NCBI RefSeq assembly: GCF_006658505.1
Contig: NZ_VFUZ01000006.1
Location: 186,001-250,000, forward strand
Source: Mesorhizobium sp. B2-4-15
Lineage (GTDB): Bacteria; Pseudomonadota; Alphaproteobacteria; Rhizobiales; Rhizobiaceae
Reading direction: 5' to 3'
DNA length: 64,000 nucleotides
Each line of letters opens with the position of its first letter. Position 1 is the first letter of the stretch. Under the pieces are notes generated by a model. That model was not told the origin of the DNA. It worked only from the letters and a program-made list of their open reading frames with translations, and searched no databases. This document shows, one piece after another, positions 45,362 to 54,688 of the stretch. The position numbers were made by a program, and so were the translations under genes.

Positions 45362-46969
45362 ATGACTGACCGCCAAGACGACGTTTTGATGAAGAAACTG
45401 TCGGATGCAGCCCGCACCGGAACGATCTCGCGCCGCTCGTTTTTGTACCACGCGATGGCCGCGGGGCTGACGGCGACGACAGCGACGGGCGTGTGGACGC
45501 GTTCTGCTCGTGCTGAGCCGAAGCGGGGAGGCACATTCCGCGTCGCCTCGCATGACGGCAGCACCTCGGACTCCCATGACCCGGGAGCATATCTCAATTT
45601 TTCGGTCTATTTGCTGGCCAACGCGCACCGCTCCTACATCACGGCGATCGAATCCGACTCCTCACTAGGGCCGGACATCGCCAAGGAATGGAGCGCTACG
45701 CCCGATGCAAAGGAGTGGAGCTTCCAGCTCGACCGGCGCGCTGTTTTCCATAGCGGCAAGAAGGTGGTCGCCGACGACGTAATCGCTTCCCTGAACCATC
45801 ACCGCGGCGAAAAATCCACTTCGGCGGCAAAATCATTGCTCGCGGGCGTGAAGGACGTCGTCAAGAACGACGACTACTCCATCACCATCAAAATGGAATC
45901 GGGCACGGCGGATCTTCCGTGGCTCTTGACGGACGTCCATCTAGCGATCTGCCCTGCCAACAGTGACGGCACCTTGAACTGGCAATCCGGTGACGGTTCT
46001 GGCCCCTACAAGCTGGTCACCGGCGAGTTCGGCCGCGGTTTCGAGTTGCAAAGGCACGACGGCTGGCATCTCCAGGGCGCTCATTTCGACGCGGTGCAGA
46101 TCGTCGTCATCAACGATCCGAATGCCCGCCAGACGGCGCTCATCGCAAACGAAGTCGATGCCGTGACGCAGCTTGAGCTGAAGACCCTAGCCCTGCTGGG
46201 GCAGGATCCGAGCATCAAGGTCCTCAATCTCCCATCGGGCACGGCGATCACCATGCCCATGCACACAAACGTCGCGCCGTTCGACAATGTCGATGTCCGC
46301 AACGCCATGAAACTGGCGATCAATCGCAAGGACATGATCGAGAAGATCACCTTCGGAGCGGCTTCGCCCGGCAATGATTTCCACCATTCGCCAGAGATGC
46401 CATATTTTCCGAAAGGCATCCCCCAGCGTGAATACGATCCGGACCAGGCACGCACATTGCTGAAAAAGGCTGGCCTCGACCGGCTGAAAGTGGACCTCAG
46501 CACCGCCGACAGCGTCACCTCCGGGGCAGTAGACCTGGCTGTCCTGTTTGCGGAACATGCCAAGGCCGCGGGCATCGAAGTCAATGTGGTGCGCGAACCC
46601 AACGATCGCTACTGGTCGGATGTCTGGTTGAAGAAGCCGTTCTGCATCGCGCAGTGGGGCGCGCGCCCGACGCCCGACCTCATGTACAGCACGGCCTACA
46701 AGGACGATGCCGCGTGGAATGAATCGAAATGGAACAACCCACGCTTCAATGAACTCCTGCTGAAGGCGCGAGCAGAGCTCAACGACAGCCTGCGGGCCGA
46801 AATGTATCGCGAAATGGCAATGATTTCGCGCGACGACGGCGGAACTATCCTGCCGATGTTCCTGAACCTGGTGTTTGCCTCCAGGTCGAACGTCATGCAG
46901 CCCGAAAAGATCGCCACCAACTGGGCGCTCGATGGTGCGCGCGGTACCAGCCGGTGGTGGTTCGAGTAG
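45362..46969 (+). CDS. ABC substrate-binding protein, peptide/nickel type, Tat-exported
   Basis: 535 residues from ATG 45362, behind GGGAGA. The N-terminus has a twin-arginine signal (SRRSFLYHAMAAGLTATTATG) and the mature protein begins EPKRGGTFRVASHDG. SBP family 5 marks are SLGPDIAKEWSATPD, SGKKVVADDVIASL and LAINRKDMIEKI. It delivers oligopeptides or glycosides to the permeases and double ATPase encoded at 48-52 kb, from which it is separated by an oppositely oriented SDR gene. A hairpin terminator follows. Confidence 0.9.
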   Translation: MTDRQDDVLMKKLSDAARTGTISRRSFLYHAMAAGLTATTATGVWTRSARAEPKRGGTFRVASHDGSTSDSHDPGAYLNFSVYLLANAHRSYITAIESDSSLGPDIAKEWSATPDAKEWSFQLDRRAVFHSGKKVVADDVIASLNHHRGEKSTSAAKSLLAGVKDVVKNDDYSITIKMESGTADLPWLLTDVHLAICPANSDGTLNWQSGDGSGPYKLVTGEFGRGFELQRHDGWHLQGAHFDAVQIVVINDPNARQTALIANEVDAVTQLELKTLALLGQDPSIKVLNLPSGTAITMPMHTNVAPFDNVDVRNAMKLAINRKDMIEKITFGAASPGNDFHHSPEMPYFPKGIPQREYDPDQARTLLKKAGLDRLKVDLSTADSVTSGAVDLAVLFAEHAKAAGIEVNVVREPNDRYWSDVWLKKPFCIAQWGARPTPDLMYSTAYKDDAAWNESKWNNPRFNELLLKARAELNDSLRAEMYREMAMISRDDGGTILPMFLNLVFASRSNVMQPEKIATNWALDGARGTSRWWFE

Positions 46970-47000
46970 CCAAGCCACACTCCCATCCTCCCCAACTTCC

Positions 47001-47025
47001 GGGCGGCAGAACAAGTCTGCCGCCC
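47001..47025. terminator. Hairpin terminator after the binding-protein gene
   Basis: GGGCGGCAGA, a 5-base loop (ACAAG) and TCTGCCGCCC form a perfect 10-bp stem followed by GTTTCATT. It lies between convergent genes ending at 46969 and 47062 and could stop transcription from both. Confidence 0.65.
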
Positions 47026-47061
47026 GTTTCATTGTGCAGGTGAATAACCTGCCGCCCGGCG

Positions 47062-47781
47062 TCAGATTTGGGGAAAAGCCGTCCGCGACAAGCCGCCATC
47101 CACCAGGAGATTCTGGCCGGTCATGTAGCTGTTTGCGCTGCTGGCCAGCCAGGCGACGATCTCGGCGATCTCCTCGGGCCTGCCATACCGGCCCAACGGG
47201 ATGGTCTCGGCGTCTTTGGCGATACGTTCTTCGGCAAATCCCTTCGCCACGGCGTCCGTCAGGATGTAGCCCGGCGCCACCGCATTGACCAGAATTCCGT
47301 GTGGTGCGAGTTCCGGGGCAAGGGATGCCGTCATCCCATCCAATCCGAATTTGGAGGCGCAATAGGCCGCGTCCTGGCGCTGGGCGCGTACGGACCATAG
47401 CGATGTGATGTTCACAATACGGCCCCATCCACGCTGTTTCATATACGGGATCACGGCCCGGCAAAGTGAAAAAGGCGCCTTGAGGTTGATCGTCATGAGC
47501 GCATCGAAATCCGCATCCGCGAATTCATCGGTGGGTCCGAGGATATTCTTCCCGGCATTGTTGACCAGGATGTCTATCTCCAGCCCTGCTATCGTCTCGG
47601 CAAGCCGCGCCACATCTGCGGGCCGGGTAAGATCGGCAGCGAGCCCTGTCGCCCCATCCGGGACATTTTTGCAGGACACTTCCGTCGTGCCAGTGACGAT
47701 GCATTCACAACCCGACTGCATCAGCCGTTGCGCAATCGCGCGGCCCATGCCCCGTGTGCCGGCGGTGACTAGTGCCTTCAT
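47062..47781 (-). CDS. Short-chain dehydrogenase/reductase
   Basis: 239 residues, classical SDR. The cofactor loop is VTAGTRGMGRAIA (T-A-G-x3-G-x-G), NNAG appears in DILVNNAGKNILGP, the catalytic Ser in NITSLWS and YxxxK in YCASKFGLDGM. PGYILTDAV and an end motif VDGGLS complete it. Substrate unknown; its place inside the transporter/sugar-acid region suggests oxidation of a secondary alcohol. Divergent from the permease gene at 48124. Confidence 0.9.
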   Translation of the reverse strand: MKALVTAGTRGMGRAIAQRLMQSGCECIVTGTTEVSCKNVPDGATGLAADLTRPADVARLAETIAGLEIDILVNNAGKNILGPTDEFADADFDALMTINLKAPFSLCRAVIPYMKQRGWGRIVNITSLWSVRAQRQDAAYCASKFGLDGMTASLAPELAPHGILVNAVAPGYILTDAVAKGFAEERIAKDAETIPLGRYGRPEEIAEIVAWLASSANSYMTGQNLLVDGGLSRTAFPQI

Positions 47782-48123
47782 ACCATTCTACCTTCTGTCT
47801 GCAGGCTCGCGCGGGAGCCCTGGTTTTGAAAAACGGATCGATCTGGAGACGCAGTCCGCGGGCAGGCAGACGGGCGTGAATGCCAGGAAAATAGCATTTG
47901 CCATTTAACCATTTTTTGCGCATTGTGAATGATGCGTTGTGATATTAGCAAAATACGAGGACATCGCAACAGATCGACCGCCGATGAAACGAGCCTAGGC
48001 AAGGGCGTCATAGAATTTCGAGGCACTCGATCCCGCCCTTGCGCAGTTGCAAGATAATGGGTGTCGCAACTGTGAAACAAACCAGCGAAACATGCGCCGC
48101 AGAGCGCACAACGGGAGCGATGG
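47782..48123. promoter_or_regulatory. Divergent promoter region, SDR/permeases
   Basis: No gene seen. An AT-rich element GATATTAGCAAAATACG at 47941-47957 resembles GCAATATAGCAAACATG at 51897-51913 before the dehydratase gene and a similar sequence on the minus strand near 42436-42450. It may be a shared operator. Confidence 0.35.
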
Positions 48124-49080
48124 TTGACTGATATAGTTTCGCTGATCATAAAGCGGCTCGGCTTGGGTTTGTTGACGATGTTGGTCGTCTCAATTCTGAT
48201 ATTCTTTGCGGTCGAGCTCTTGCCGGGGGACTCAGCGCAAGCCGCCCTGGGTCAAATGGCGACCGGGGAAACCGTGGCCGCGATGCGAAAGCAGATGGGA
48301 TTGGATGTTCCGGCTATCGTTCGCTACTTCTATTGGCTGCAAGACTTCGTCCACGGCGACTTCGGCACTTCGATGATCAGCCACACAAGTGTGGCCGGCG
48401 CGATCCTGGGCCGGTTCGCCAATTCGTTCTTCCTGGCGGGTTTCGCTGCAATCATCGCCATTCCGCTGGCGGTCTCGCTGGGTGTCGCGGCCGCGCTGTT
48501 CCGCGACACGATCTTCGACAAGAGCGTTAACGTCACGTCCCTGACGGCCGTTTCCGCGCCGGAATTCCTGTTGGGATATATATTGGTCGTCATTTTCGCG
48601 GTTAAGCTCCGCTGGTTTCCGCCGATCTCCAACATCAGGGATGGCGCGGAGATCGGCGAACGCATCTTCCGCAGCTTTCTGCCGGCCATGACGCTTGTCC
48701 TGGTCGCTACAGCACACATGATGAGGATGACTCGCGCCGCTATCATCAACGTTCTTGCCGGCCCCTATATCGAGATGGCCCGCCTGAAAGGGGTGCCGCC
48801 GTGGCGGGTGATTGTCCGGCACGCGCTGCCAAATGCGTGGGCGCCGATCATCAATGTGGTGACCCTCAGTCTTGCCTACATGATAACCGGCGTCGTTCTG
48901 GTCGAGGTGGTCTTCGATTATCCGGGTATCGGCCAGCTTCTAGTGGACTCTGTGTCCAAGCGGGATTTTCCCATCGTGCAAGCTTGCTGCCTGATTTTCG
49001 CGGCGATCTTCATCCTGTTGAACATTGCGGCGGATGTCGGCTCAATCCTGACAAACCCCCGTCTCAAGCGTCCCAAATGA
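48124..49080 (+). CDS. ABC permease, dipeptide/nickel type (DppB-like)
   Basis: 318 residues from TTG 48124 behind GGGAG. Six helices; family marks are FAVELLPGDSAQAAL, MAHMMRMTRAAIINVL-like sequence around residues 195-215 (THMMRMTRAAIIN region) and ARLKGVPPWRVIVRHALPNA, the EAA loop, then EVVFDYPGIGQLL. Pairs with the DppC-like gene that starts at its stop codon (ATGA). Confidence 0.88.
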   Translation: MTDIVSLIIKRLGLGLLTMLVVSILIFFAVELLPGDSAQAALGQMATGETVAAMRKQMGLDVPAIVRYFYWLQDFVHGDFGTSMISHTSVAGAILGRFANSFFLAGFAAIIAIPLAVSLGVAAALFRDTIFDKSVNVTSLTAVSAPEFLLGYILVVIFAVKLRWFPPISNIRDGAEIGERIFRSFLPAMTLVLVATAHMMRMTRAAIINVLAGPYIEMARLKGVPPWRVIVRHALPNAWAPIINVVTLSLAYMITGVVLVEVVFDYPGIGQLLVDSVSKRDFPIVQACCLIFAAIFILLNIAADVGSILTNPRLKRPK

Positions 49081-50159
49081 GCCCCCTCGGCGTGAGCGTC
49101 CTTTCCATTGGTTTCATTGCCCTGATTTGCGTCGCGTTCGCGGCGACGCTCTATCGTGGAGAAAAAGGGGGATCCGTGATCGCAGCGCTGCTGGCAGCGC
49201 TGACCGCGATCACCTGGTTTGTCGCTGGCCGAGATGGCGTCGACACGCTGGCCATCGTCGCGGTGGTGTTCGTGCTGGCGATGGTTGCTTCCTATGCTCT
49301 TCGCTGGCTCCTGATCAGATTGGTTCCCTCAACTCTTGCCACGGTGTTTCGTTCGGCGCCCCTGACGGCGATGTTCGGATTCATCGTGATCGGCGTCTGT
49401 CTCGCCATGGTCATTTTCGCGCCGTTCATCGCGCCTTTCAGTGAGTCCGAGATCGTGTCGAAAGCCTATGCGCCTCCCGCCGCAACCTACTGGCTGGGCA
49501 CCGATCAACTCGGGCGGGACATATTCTCCCGCATCGTCTTTGGGGCAAGGAACTCCATCCTGCTGTCCCTGACCGCCACGATCGCGGCCTTCCTGCTGGG
49601 CACGCTTGCAGGACTCTTCGCCGCGATCAGAGGCGGCGTCATCGATCAGACCCTAGGGCGCTTGGCGGATGTCCTGATGTCGATACCGGCGCTGATCCTA
49701 GCGCTGCTGCTGCTGTCTATCCTGGGCACGAACCTGGTCGTCCTGGTTGGCGTCGTGGCCGCCATCTACGCGCCCAGGATTTTCCGGCTGACCCGCTCGG
49801 TCGCAGCCAATGTGGTGGTCACGGACTTTGTTGAAGCCTCGCGCATCAGGGGCGAAGGCGACTGGTATCTGATCCGGAGGGAAATCCTCCCGAACATAGC
49901 CGCGCCGCTGATTGCAGAGTTCGGACTGCAGTTCTGCTACGTGTTTCTGCTTATCGCGGGGCTGTCGTTTCTTGGCCTGGGCATCCAGCCGCCAACGGCC
50001 GACTGGGGTTCCATGGTGCGCGAGAACGCCGTGCTGATTTCATTCGGCAAGATCACCCCGCTGATACCCGCGATGGCGATCGCCCTGCTGACGGTTGGGG
50101 TGAATTTCATCGTCGACTGGATGCTGAAACTCACCGCCGGACTGAAGGAGCGCATGTGA
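49077..50159 (+). CDS. ABC permease, dipeptide/nickel type (DppC-like), with N-terminal extension
   Basis: 360 residues against about 290 for typical DppC. The first 75 residues add two or three hydrophobic helices (GFIALICVAFAATLYRG, LAIVAVVFVLAMVASYALRW) before the normal domain that begins near FRSAPLTAMFGFIVIG. The EAA loop is EASRIRGEGDWYLIRREILPN and the end is FLGLGIQPPTADWGSMV. The function of the extra helices is unknown. The stop overlaps the ATPase start region. Confidence 0.85.
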   Translation: MSPLGVSVLSIGFIALICVAFAATLYRGEKGGSVIAALLAALTAITWFVAGRDGVDTLAIVAVVFVLAMVASYALRWLLIRLVPSTLATVFRSAPLTAMFGFIVIGVCLAMVIFAPFIAPFSESEIVSKAYAPPAATYWLGTDQLGRDIFSRIVFGARNSILLSLTATIAAFLLGTLAGLFAAIRGGVIDQTLGRLADVLMSIPALILALLLLSILGTNLVVLVGVVAAIYAPRIFRLTRSVAANVVVTDFVEASRIRGEGDWYLIRREILPNIAAPLIAEFGLQFCYVFLLIAGLSFLGLGIQPPTADWGSMVRENAVLISFGKITPLIPAMAIALLTVGVNFIVDWMLKLTAGLKERM

Positions 50160-51793
50160 TGGCACCCGACGACAAGCGGCTGCTTCAGATCCGGGATCTG
50201 CGCATTGAAGCCATGGTGGGTGACACCATCTTGGAAATCGTCAAAGGCGTTGATCTTGATCTGGATCGTGGTGAGGTCATTGGCCTTATTGGAGAGTCCG
50301 GTGCGGGAAAGTCCACGATCGGGCTTGCTGCAATGGGATTTGCCCGTTACGGGACACGTATTTCGGGCGGGCGAATCACGTTCGACGGACAGGATTTGCG
50401 CACCGCCACCGAGGCGCAATTGCGCGCTCTGCGCGGGGCAAGAATTGCCTATGTGGCGCAATCGGCGGCCGCCAGCTTCAACCCCGCCCACAAAATAATC
50501 GACCAGCATGTCGAAGCCCCGGTGCTGCATGGATATCAGTCGCGTTCGGCGGCGCAGGACGACGGGATGAAGCTCTACGCAAAGCTTCGCTTGCCCGAGC
50601 CGGATGTCATCGGATTTCGCTATCCGCATCAGCTGTCCGGCGGGCAATTGCAGCGGGCAATGACAGCGATGGCCATGGCCTGCCGTCCCGACCTTATCAT
50701 CTTCGACGAACCCACGACCGCGCTTGACGTGACCACCCAGGTGGAGGTCCTGTCAGCGATACGCGATATCGTCGAACAGTTCCAAACGGCTGCGATCTAC
50801 ATCACCCATGACCTGGCCGTCGTCGCCCAGATGGCCGACCGCATCAAAGTGCTTTTGAAAGGTGAAGAGGTTGAAGAGGCGCCAACCGCGCATATTCTGG
50901 CTCATCCCAAGGAAAGCTACACCCGGAAGCTCCTGGCCGTGCGGAGCTACGAGCGGCCTGAAAAATCGCGCTCGTCCAAGACCGCGCAGCCCGAACTCTC
51001 CATACGCGGACTGGACGTCGCTTATCGCAGCGGTCCGAAAGTGCTCCATGACGTCAGCTTCGACCTCCATCGCGGCATGACGGTCGCGGTCGTTGGAGAA
51101 TCCGGTTCCGGCAAGTCGACCACCGCGCGCACGATCATGGGGCTGTTGCCGGCCACCAGCGGTGAAATTCGGCTGAGAGGCGAGATTCTGCCGTGGTCCT
51201 TCCGCGAGCGAAGCAAGGATCAACTGCGCCGGATCCAGATGATCTATCAGTCGGCGGACACCGCACTTAATCCGAGAATGCGCGTCAGCGAAATCATCGG
51301 CAGGCCAGCCAAGTTCTATGCGGGTCTTGAGGACCGCGCGCTGCACCGTCGCGTCGAGGAATTGCTGTCGCTGATTGAACTTGACCCGGCAAAATTCTAC
51401 GACCGCCTCCCATCGGAGCTGTCAGGCGGCCAGAAGCAGCGCGTCGGCATTGCTCGAGCGCTGGCGGCCGACCCCGAAATCGTCATCTGCGACGAAGTGA
51501 CGAGCGCTCTCGACCAGATTGTCGCCGAGGGCATCCTGCGCCTGCTCGACCGGCTGCAGAACGAGATCGGCCTGACTTACATGTTCATCACCCATGACCT
51601 GGCGACAGTCCGAGCTGTCGCAGACGAGGTCGTGGTCATGCAGCGCGGGCGTGTGACCGACAGCGGTGCAAGAAGCAAGGTCTTCGCGCCGCCGCACCAC
51701 CCCTACACGGCACAATTGCTCGCCTCCGAACCAAAAATGGACCCGAAATGGCTCGATACCTACAAAGGCCGCGGGTCTGAAAGGCCCATGTAG
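50159..51793 (+). CDS. Double ABC ATPase (DppD-DppF fusion)
   Basis: 544 residues from ATG 50159, with AAGGAGCG upstream; a GTG three bases earlier is possible. Two complete ABC domains: the first has [23 protein letters not shown] and [11 protein letters not shown]; the second has [25 protein letters not shown] and [11 protein letters not shown]. The second Walker B has Val in place of the usual Pro after the glutamate. This powers the two permeases encoded just upstream. Confidence 0.92.
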   Translation: MAPDDKRLLQIRDLRIEAMVGDTILEIVKGVDLDLDRGEVIGLIGESGAGKSTIGLAAMGFARYGTRISGGRITFDGQDLRTATEAQLRALRGARIAYVAQSAAASFNPAHKIIDQHVEAPVLHGYQSRSAAQDDGMKLYAKLRLPEPDVIGFRYPHQLSGGQLQRAMTAMAMACRPDLIIFDEPTTALDVTTQVEVLSAIRDIVEQFQTAAIYITHDLAVVAQMADRIKVLLKGEEVEEAPTAHILAHPKESYTRKLLAVRSYERPEKSRSSKTAQPELSIRGLDVAYRSGPKVLHDVSFDLHRGMTVAVVGESGSGKSTTARTIMGLLPATSGEIRLRGEILPWSFRERSKDQLRRIQMIYQSADTALNPRMRVSEIIGRPAKFYAGLEDRALHRRVEELLSLIELDPAKFYDRLPSELSGGQKQRVGIARALAADPEIVICDEVTSALDQIVAEGILRLLDRLQNEIGLTYMFITHDLATVRAVADEVVVMQRGRVTDSGARSKVFAPPHHPYTAQLLASEPKMDPKWLDTYKGRGSERPM

Positions 51794-51814
51794 GCGCCTG
51801 GACACGCCCTTAAA

Positions 51815-51850
51815 GGGCGACAAACTTTCGGGAATCCTTTTTTGTCGCCC
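51815..51850. terminator. Hairpin after the transporter operon
   Basis: GGGCGACAAA at 51815-51824 pairs with TTTGTCGCCC at 51841-51850 around a 16-base loop ending in T residues. It follows the ATPase stop by about 20 bases. The loop is larger than in standard terminators, so function is uncertain. Confidence 0.45.
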
Positions 51851-52042
51851 GCGTTCGAGTGCCGTCGAAACTGACATCAGCTCTCGTTTTCCGTTTGCAA
51901 TATAGCAAACATGTCGTTATTATAATCAACGATTGGATGCGTCCTAGGTCGGGAACCAGACGAATCTTTTCAGTCGGGAAAAGCAAACGGGAGAAGAACG
52001 CCGGCGCTGGCCCTTGGCCGAGCGATCGGCGTTGTGAAAGAC

Positions 52043-53218
52043 ATGAAAATCACCGGAATTCGGACTGTCGTCGTCAATGCGAAGATGCGCAATTGGGTAT
52101 TCGTGCGCGTGGATACTTCCGTTCCGGGGCTCTATGGCTGGGGCGAAGCTACGCTGAACTGGAAGACCCGGGCGGTTACTGGTGCGGTCGAAGATCTCGC
52201 ACAGCTGATGATCGGCACGGACCCGCGCAACATCGAGCAGGCCGTGCGCCGGATGAACAAGCACAGCTACTATCGTCTGGGCATTATCGGAGCCTCGGCG
52301 ATCAGCGGCATCGAGCATGCGCTGTGGGACATTTCCGCCAAGGAACTCGGCGTCCCGGTGTGGCGGATGCTGGGCGGCAAGGTTCGCGAGCGCGTCGATC
52401 TCTATTCGCACCCGGGCCTCGGCGAGATGAAGGCGCTTTACGACGATACGTTCGACCCGTCGCTGCTCGTTGCGTCTTCCCGGGCAGTGATCGAAAAGGG
52501 CTTCCACGCCGTGAAGATCGTGCCGCTTCCCTACACCAATGCGACGACGACGCGCACTGCCTGCCGCAACCTTGAAAAGCTTGGCATCGCTCTGCGCGAG
52601 GGGCTTGGCGACGATGTTGCAATCATGGTCGATTTCCACGGCCGAGCCTCGACGGTCAGCGCCACGCTGGAATACATCAAGGCGCTGGAGCCGATGGGGC
52701 CAATGTTCGTCGAAGAGCCCGTGCAGCCTGGCGACACCAGGGCCATGCGAGAGATCGTCGAGCGCTCGAATGTGCCGATTGCGACCGGTGAGCGGCTGGT
52801 CGGATTGCGGGAGTTTGCCGACCTTCTGGACGCGCGCGCCTGCAACATCGTTCAGCCCGACCTCAACCACTGCGGCGGCTTGCTGGAGGGCAAGAAGGTT
52901 GCAGCGCTTGCGGAGCTTGCGCAGGCTGGCGTTGCGCCGCACAATCCCAACGGCCCGCTGGCAGCAATTGCATCACTGCATTACGGCATCTCCACGCCGA
53001 ATTTCGTGATCCTCGAGGCCATGCCGGGAACCGTGCCCTGGTATGACGACGTCGTCAGCGGAATGCCGCAGATGATTGACGGTCGCTGGGCTGCCCCCGA
53101 CAAGCCGGGCTTCGGCGTCGAAGTCGACGAAAAGGAAGCCGCGAAGCATCCGTTCCAGCAAGAGGTCCTGCATATCCAGACCGCAGTCCTCGACGACGGA
53201 ACCCTGGTGGACTGGTAA
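52043..53218 (+). CDS. Sugar-acid dehydratase, enolase superfamily (galactonate dehydratase-like)
   Basis: 391 residues from ATG 52043 (a GTG at 52034 is the alternative). Enolase-superfamily marks: IEHALWDISAKELGVPVWRMLGG, metal ligands in MVDFHGRAS, FVEEPVQPGD and ATGERLVG, and the C-terminal QPDLNHCGG and APHNPNGPLAAIA, where the histidine is the general acid/base of the DgoD-like group. Such enzymes dehydrate C6 sugar acids such as D-galactonate to 2-keto-3-deoxy acids. It precedes the aldehyde dehydrogenase gene by 2 bases. Confidence 0.85.
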   Translation: MKITGIRTVVVNAKMRNWVFVRVDTSVPGLYGWGEATLNWKTRAVTGAVEDLAQLMIGTDPRNIEQAVRRMNKHSYYRLGIIGASAISGIEHALWDISAKELGVPVWRMLGGKVRERVDLYSHPGLGEMKALYDDTFDPSLLVASSRAVIEKGFHAVKIVPLPYTNATTTRTACRNLEKLGIALREGLGDDVAIMVDFHGRASTVSATLEYIKALEPMGPMFVEEPVQPGDTRAMREIVERSNVPIATGERLVGLREFADLLDARACNIVQPDLNHCGGLLEGKKVAALAELAQAGVAPHNPNGPLAAIASLHYGISTPNFVILEAMPGTVPWYDDVVSGMPQMIDGRWAAPDKPGFGVEVDEKEAAKHPFQQEVLHIQTAVLDDGTLVDW

Positions 53219-53220
53219 AC

Positions 53221-54669
53221 ATGCAAGACTATCCTGAATTTGGCCCGATCATCGGCGGTCAACGCCTGAATGCTGCCGGGCGGCAGACGATCCCCGTGGA
53301 AAACCCGGCGACTTTGGAGGTTCTGAACCATCTCGTCCTGGCGACGACGGACGATCTGGACGCAGCGCTCGCCTGCTCCGCGCGTGGATTTTACGCGTGG
53401 CGCCGCACGTCCGCCCTTGAGCGTGGGCGGATACTGCGCGCCTCCGCGCAGCTTCTGCGCGAGCGCTCCGACCTGATTGCGCGAACCATGACCCTCGAGC
53501 AGGGCAAGGTCCTGGCGGAGTCCAAGGCAGAAATTGCTGGCGTCGCCGACATCTTTGACTGGTGCGCCGAGGAAGGCCGCCGCACCTATGGCCGTGTCAT
53601 CCCTGGGCGGGAAGACGGCCAGCATTTCGAAATCCGGCGCGAACCGATCGGACCCGTCGCTGCCTTCAGTGCGTGGAATTTTCCGATGAATTTGCCGGCG
53701 AGGAAGATCGCCAACGCCCTAGCCGCTGGCTGTTCAGTCATACTGAAGCCGTCCGAAGAGACCCCTGGCACTGCGTTTCTACTCGTGCAGGCGTGCCTGG
53801 ACGCGGGCGTTCCCGGGGACGTCTTGTCGCTGGTCTTTGGCGATCCTCCGAAAATTTCCGAGCATCTGATCGCGTCGCCGATCATTCGCAAGGCGTCAAT
53901 CACCGGCTCGATTGCCGCCGGGCGCGCAGTCGGCATGCTTTGCGGGAAATATATCAAGCGTTGTACACTGGAACTCGGCGGCCATGCCGCCATCGCTGTT
54001 TTCTCCGACATCGATGTCCAGACGGTTGTCGCAAAGCTCGCTGCAACGAAATTCCGCAACGGCGGTCAGGTCTGCGTTTCGCCGACCCGGTTCTACGTGC
54101 AAGACAGGGTCTACGATCAGTTTGTCGATCGCTTCACCGCATTCGCCAAAAACCTTCGCGTAGGCAACGGCCTAGCCCCTGAAAGCCAGATGGGACCGCT
54201 CGCAAACGCCCGGCAGATAGGTTCTATCGAGGCCATCGTGGCAGATGCGGTCCGCAAGGGCGCAACCGTCGCCGCGGGTGGCAAGCGCATCAACAATATC
54301 GGACATTTTTATGAGCCGACAGTGTTGGTGGATGTGCCGGATGATGCCGCGATACTCGGCGATGAACCTTTTGGCCCGGTTGCTCCGATCCTGCGGTTTT
54401 CCGAAGCCGAAGAGTTTGTGGCAAAGGCCAATTCGCTCGAATACGGACTCGCCTCGTCAGTGTTCTCCAACGATCTGACGGTCACCCGGTATGTCAGCGA
54501 CCGGCTTGAAGTCGGCATGGTTGGCGTCAACGAGGCCGCCTATGGCCTCGCCGAAACCCCGGTGTGCGGCGTGAAGGCCAGCGGCCATGGCCACGAAGGC
54601 GGAATTGAAGGCATCGCCGACCACATGGTCACGAAGTTCATCAACGAACGCGTCCAATACTCGGCTTAG
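53221..54669 (+). CDS. NAD(P)-dependent aldehyde dehydrogenase (succinate-semialdehyde/ketoglutarate-semialdehyde type)
   Basis: 482 residues, full length. Seen are FSAWNFPMNLPARKIANALA, SVILKPSEETPGTA, ITGSIAAGRAVG, the catalytic Glu region LELGGHAAI and the nucleophile in FRNGGQVCVSPTRF, with GDEPFGPVAPI and a normal C-terminus. In sugar-acid degradation such enzymes oxidise 2-ketoglutarate semialdehyde to 2-oxoglutarate, an attractive fit after the dehydratase, but not proved. It starts 2 bases after the dehydratase stop. Confidence 0.9.
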   Translation: MQDYPEFGPIIGGQRLNAAGRQTIPVENPATLEVLNHLVLATTDDLDAALACSARGFYAWRRTSALERGRILRASAQLLRERSDLIARTMTLEQGKVLAESKAEIAGVADIFDWCAEEGRRTYGRVIPGREDGQHFEIRREPIGPVAAFSAWNFPMNLPARKIANALAAGCSVILKPSEETPGTAFLLVQACLDAGVPGDVLSLVFGDPPKISEHLIASPIIRKASITGSIAAGRAVGMLCGKYIKRCTLELGGHAAIAVFSDIDVQTVVAKLAATKFRNGGQVCVSPTRFYVQDRVYDQFVDRFTAFAKNLRVGNGLAPESQMGPLANARQIGSIEAIVADAVRKGATVAAGGKRINNIGHFYEPTVLVDVPDDAAILGDEPFGPVAPILRFSEAEEFVAKANSLEYGLASSVFSNDLTVTRYVSDRLEVGMVGVNEAAYGLAETPVCGVKASGHGHEGGIEGIADHMVTKFINERVQYSA

Positions 54670-54688
54670 AAACTCCCTGGGGGACGGT

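Noticed and set aside
44555..45628. Minus-strand frame of 357 codons opposite the IclR and binding-protein genes
   Set aside because: Most of it lies antisense to two well supported genes and no domain is recognisable in the middle part.
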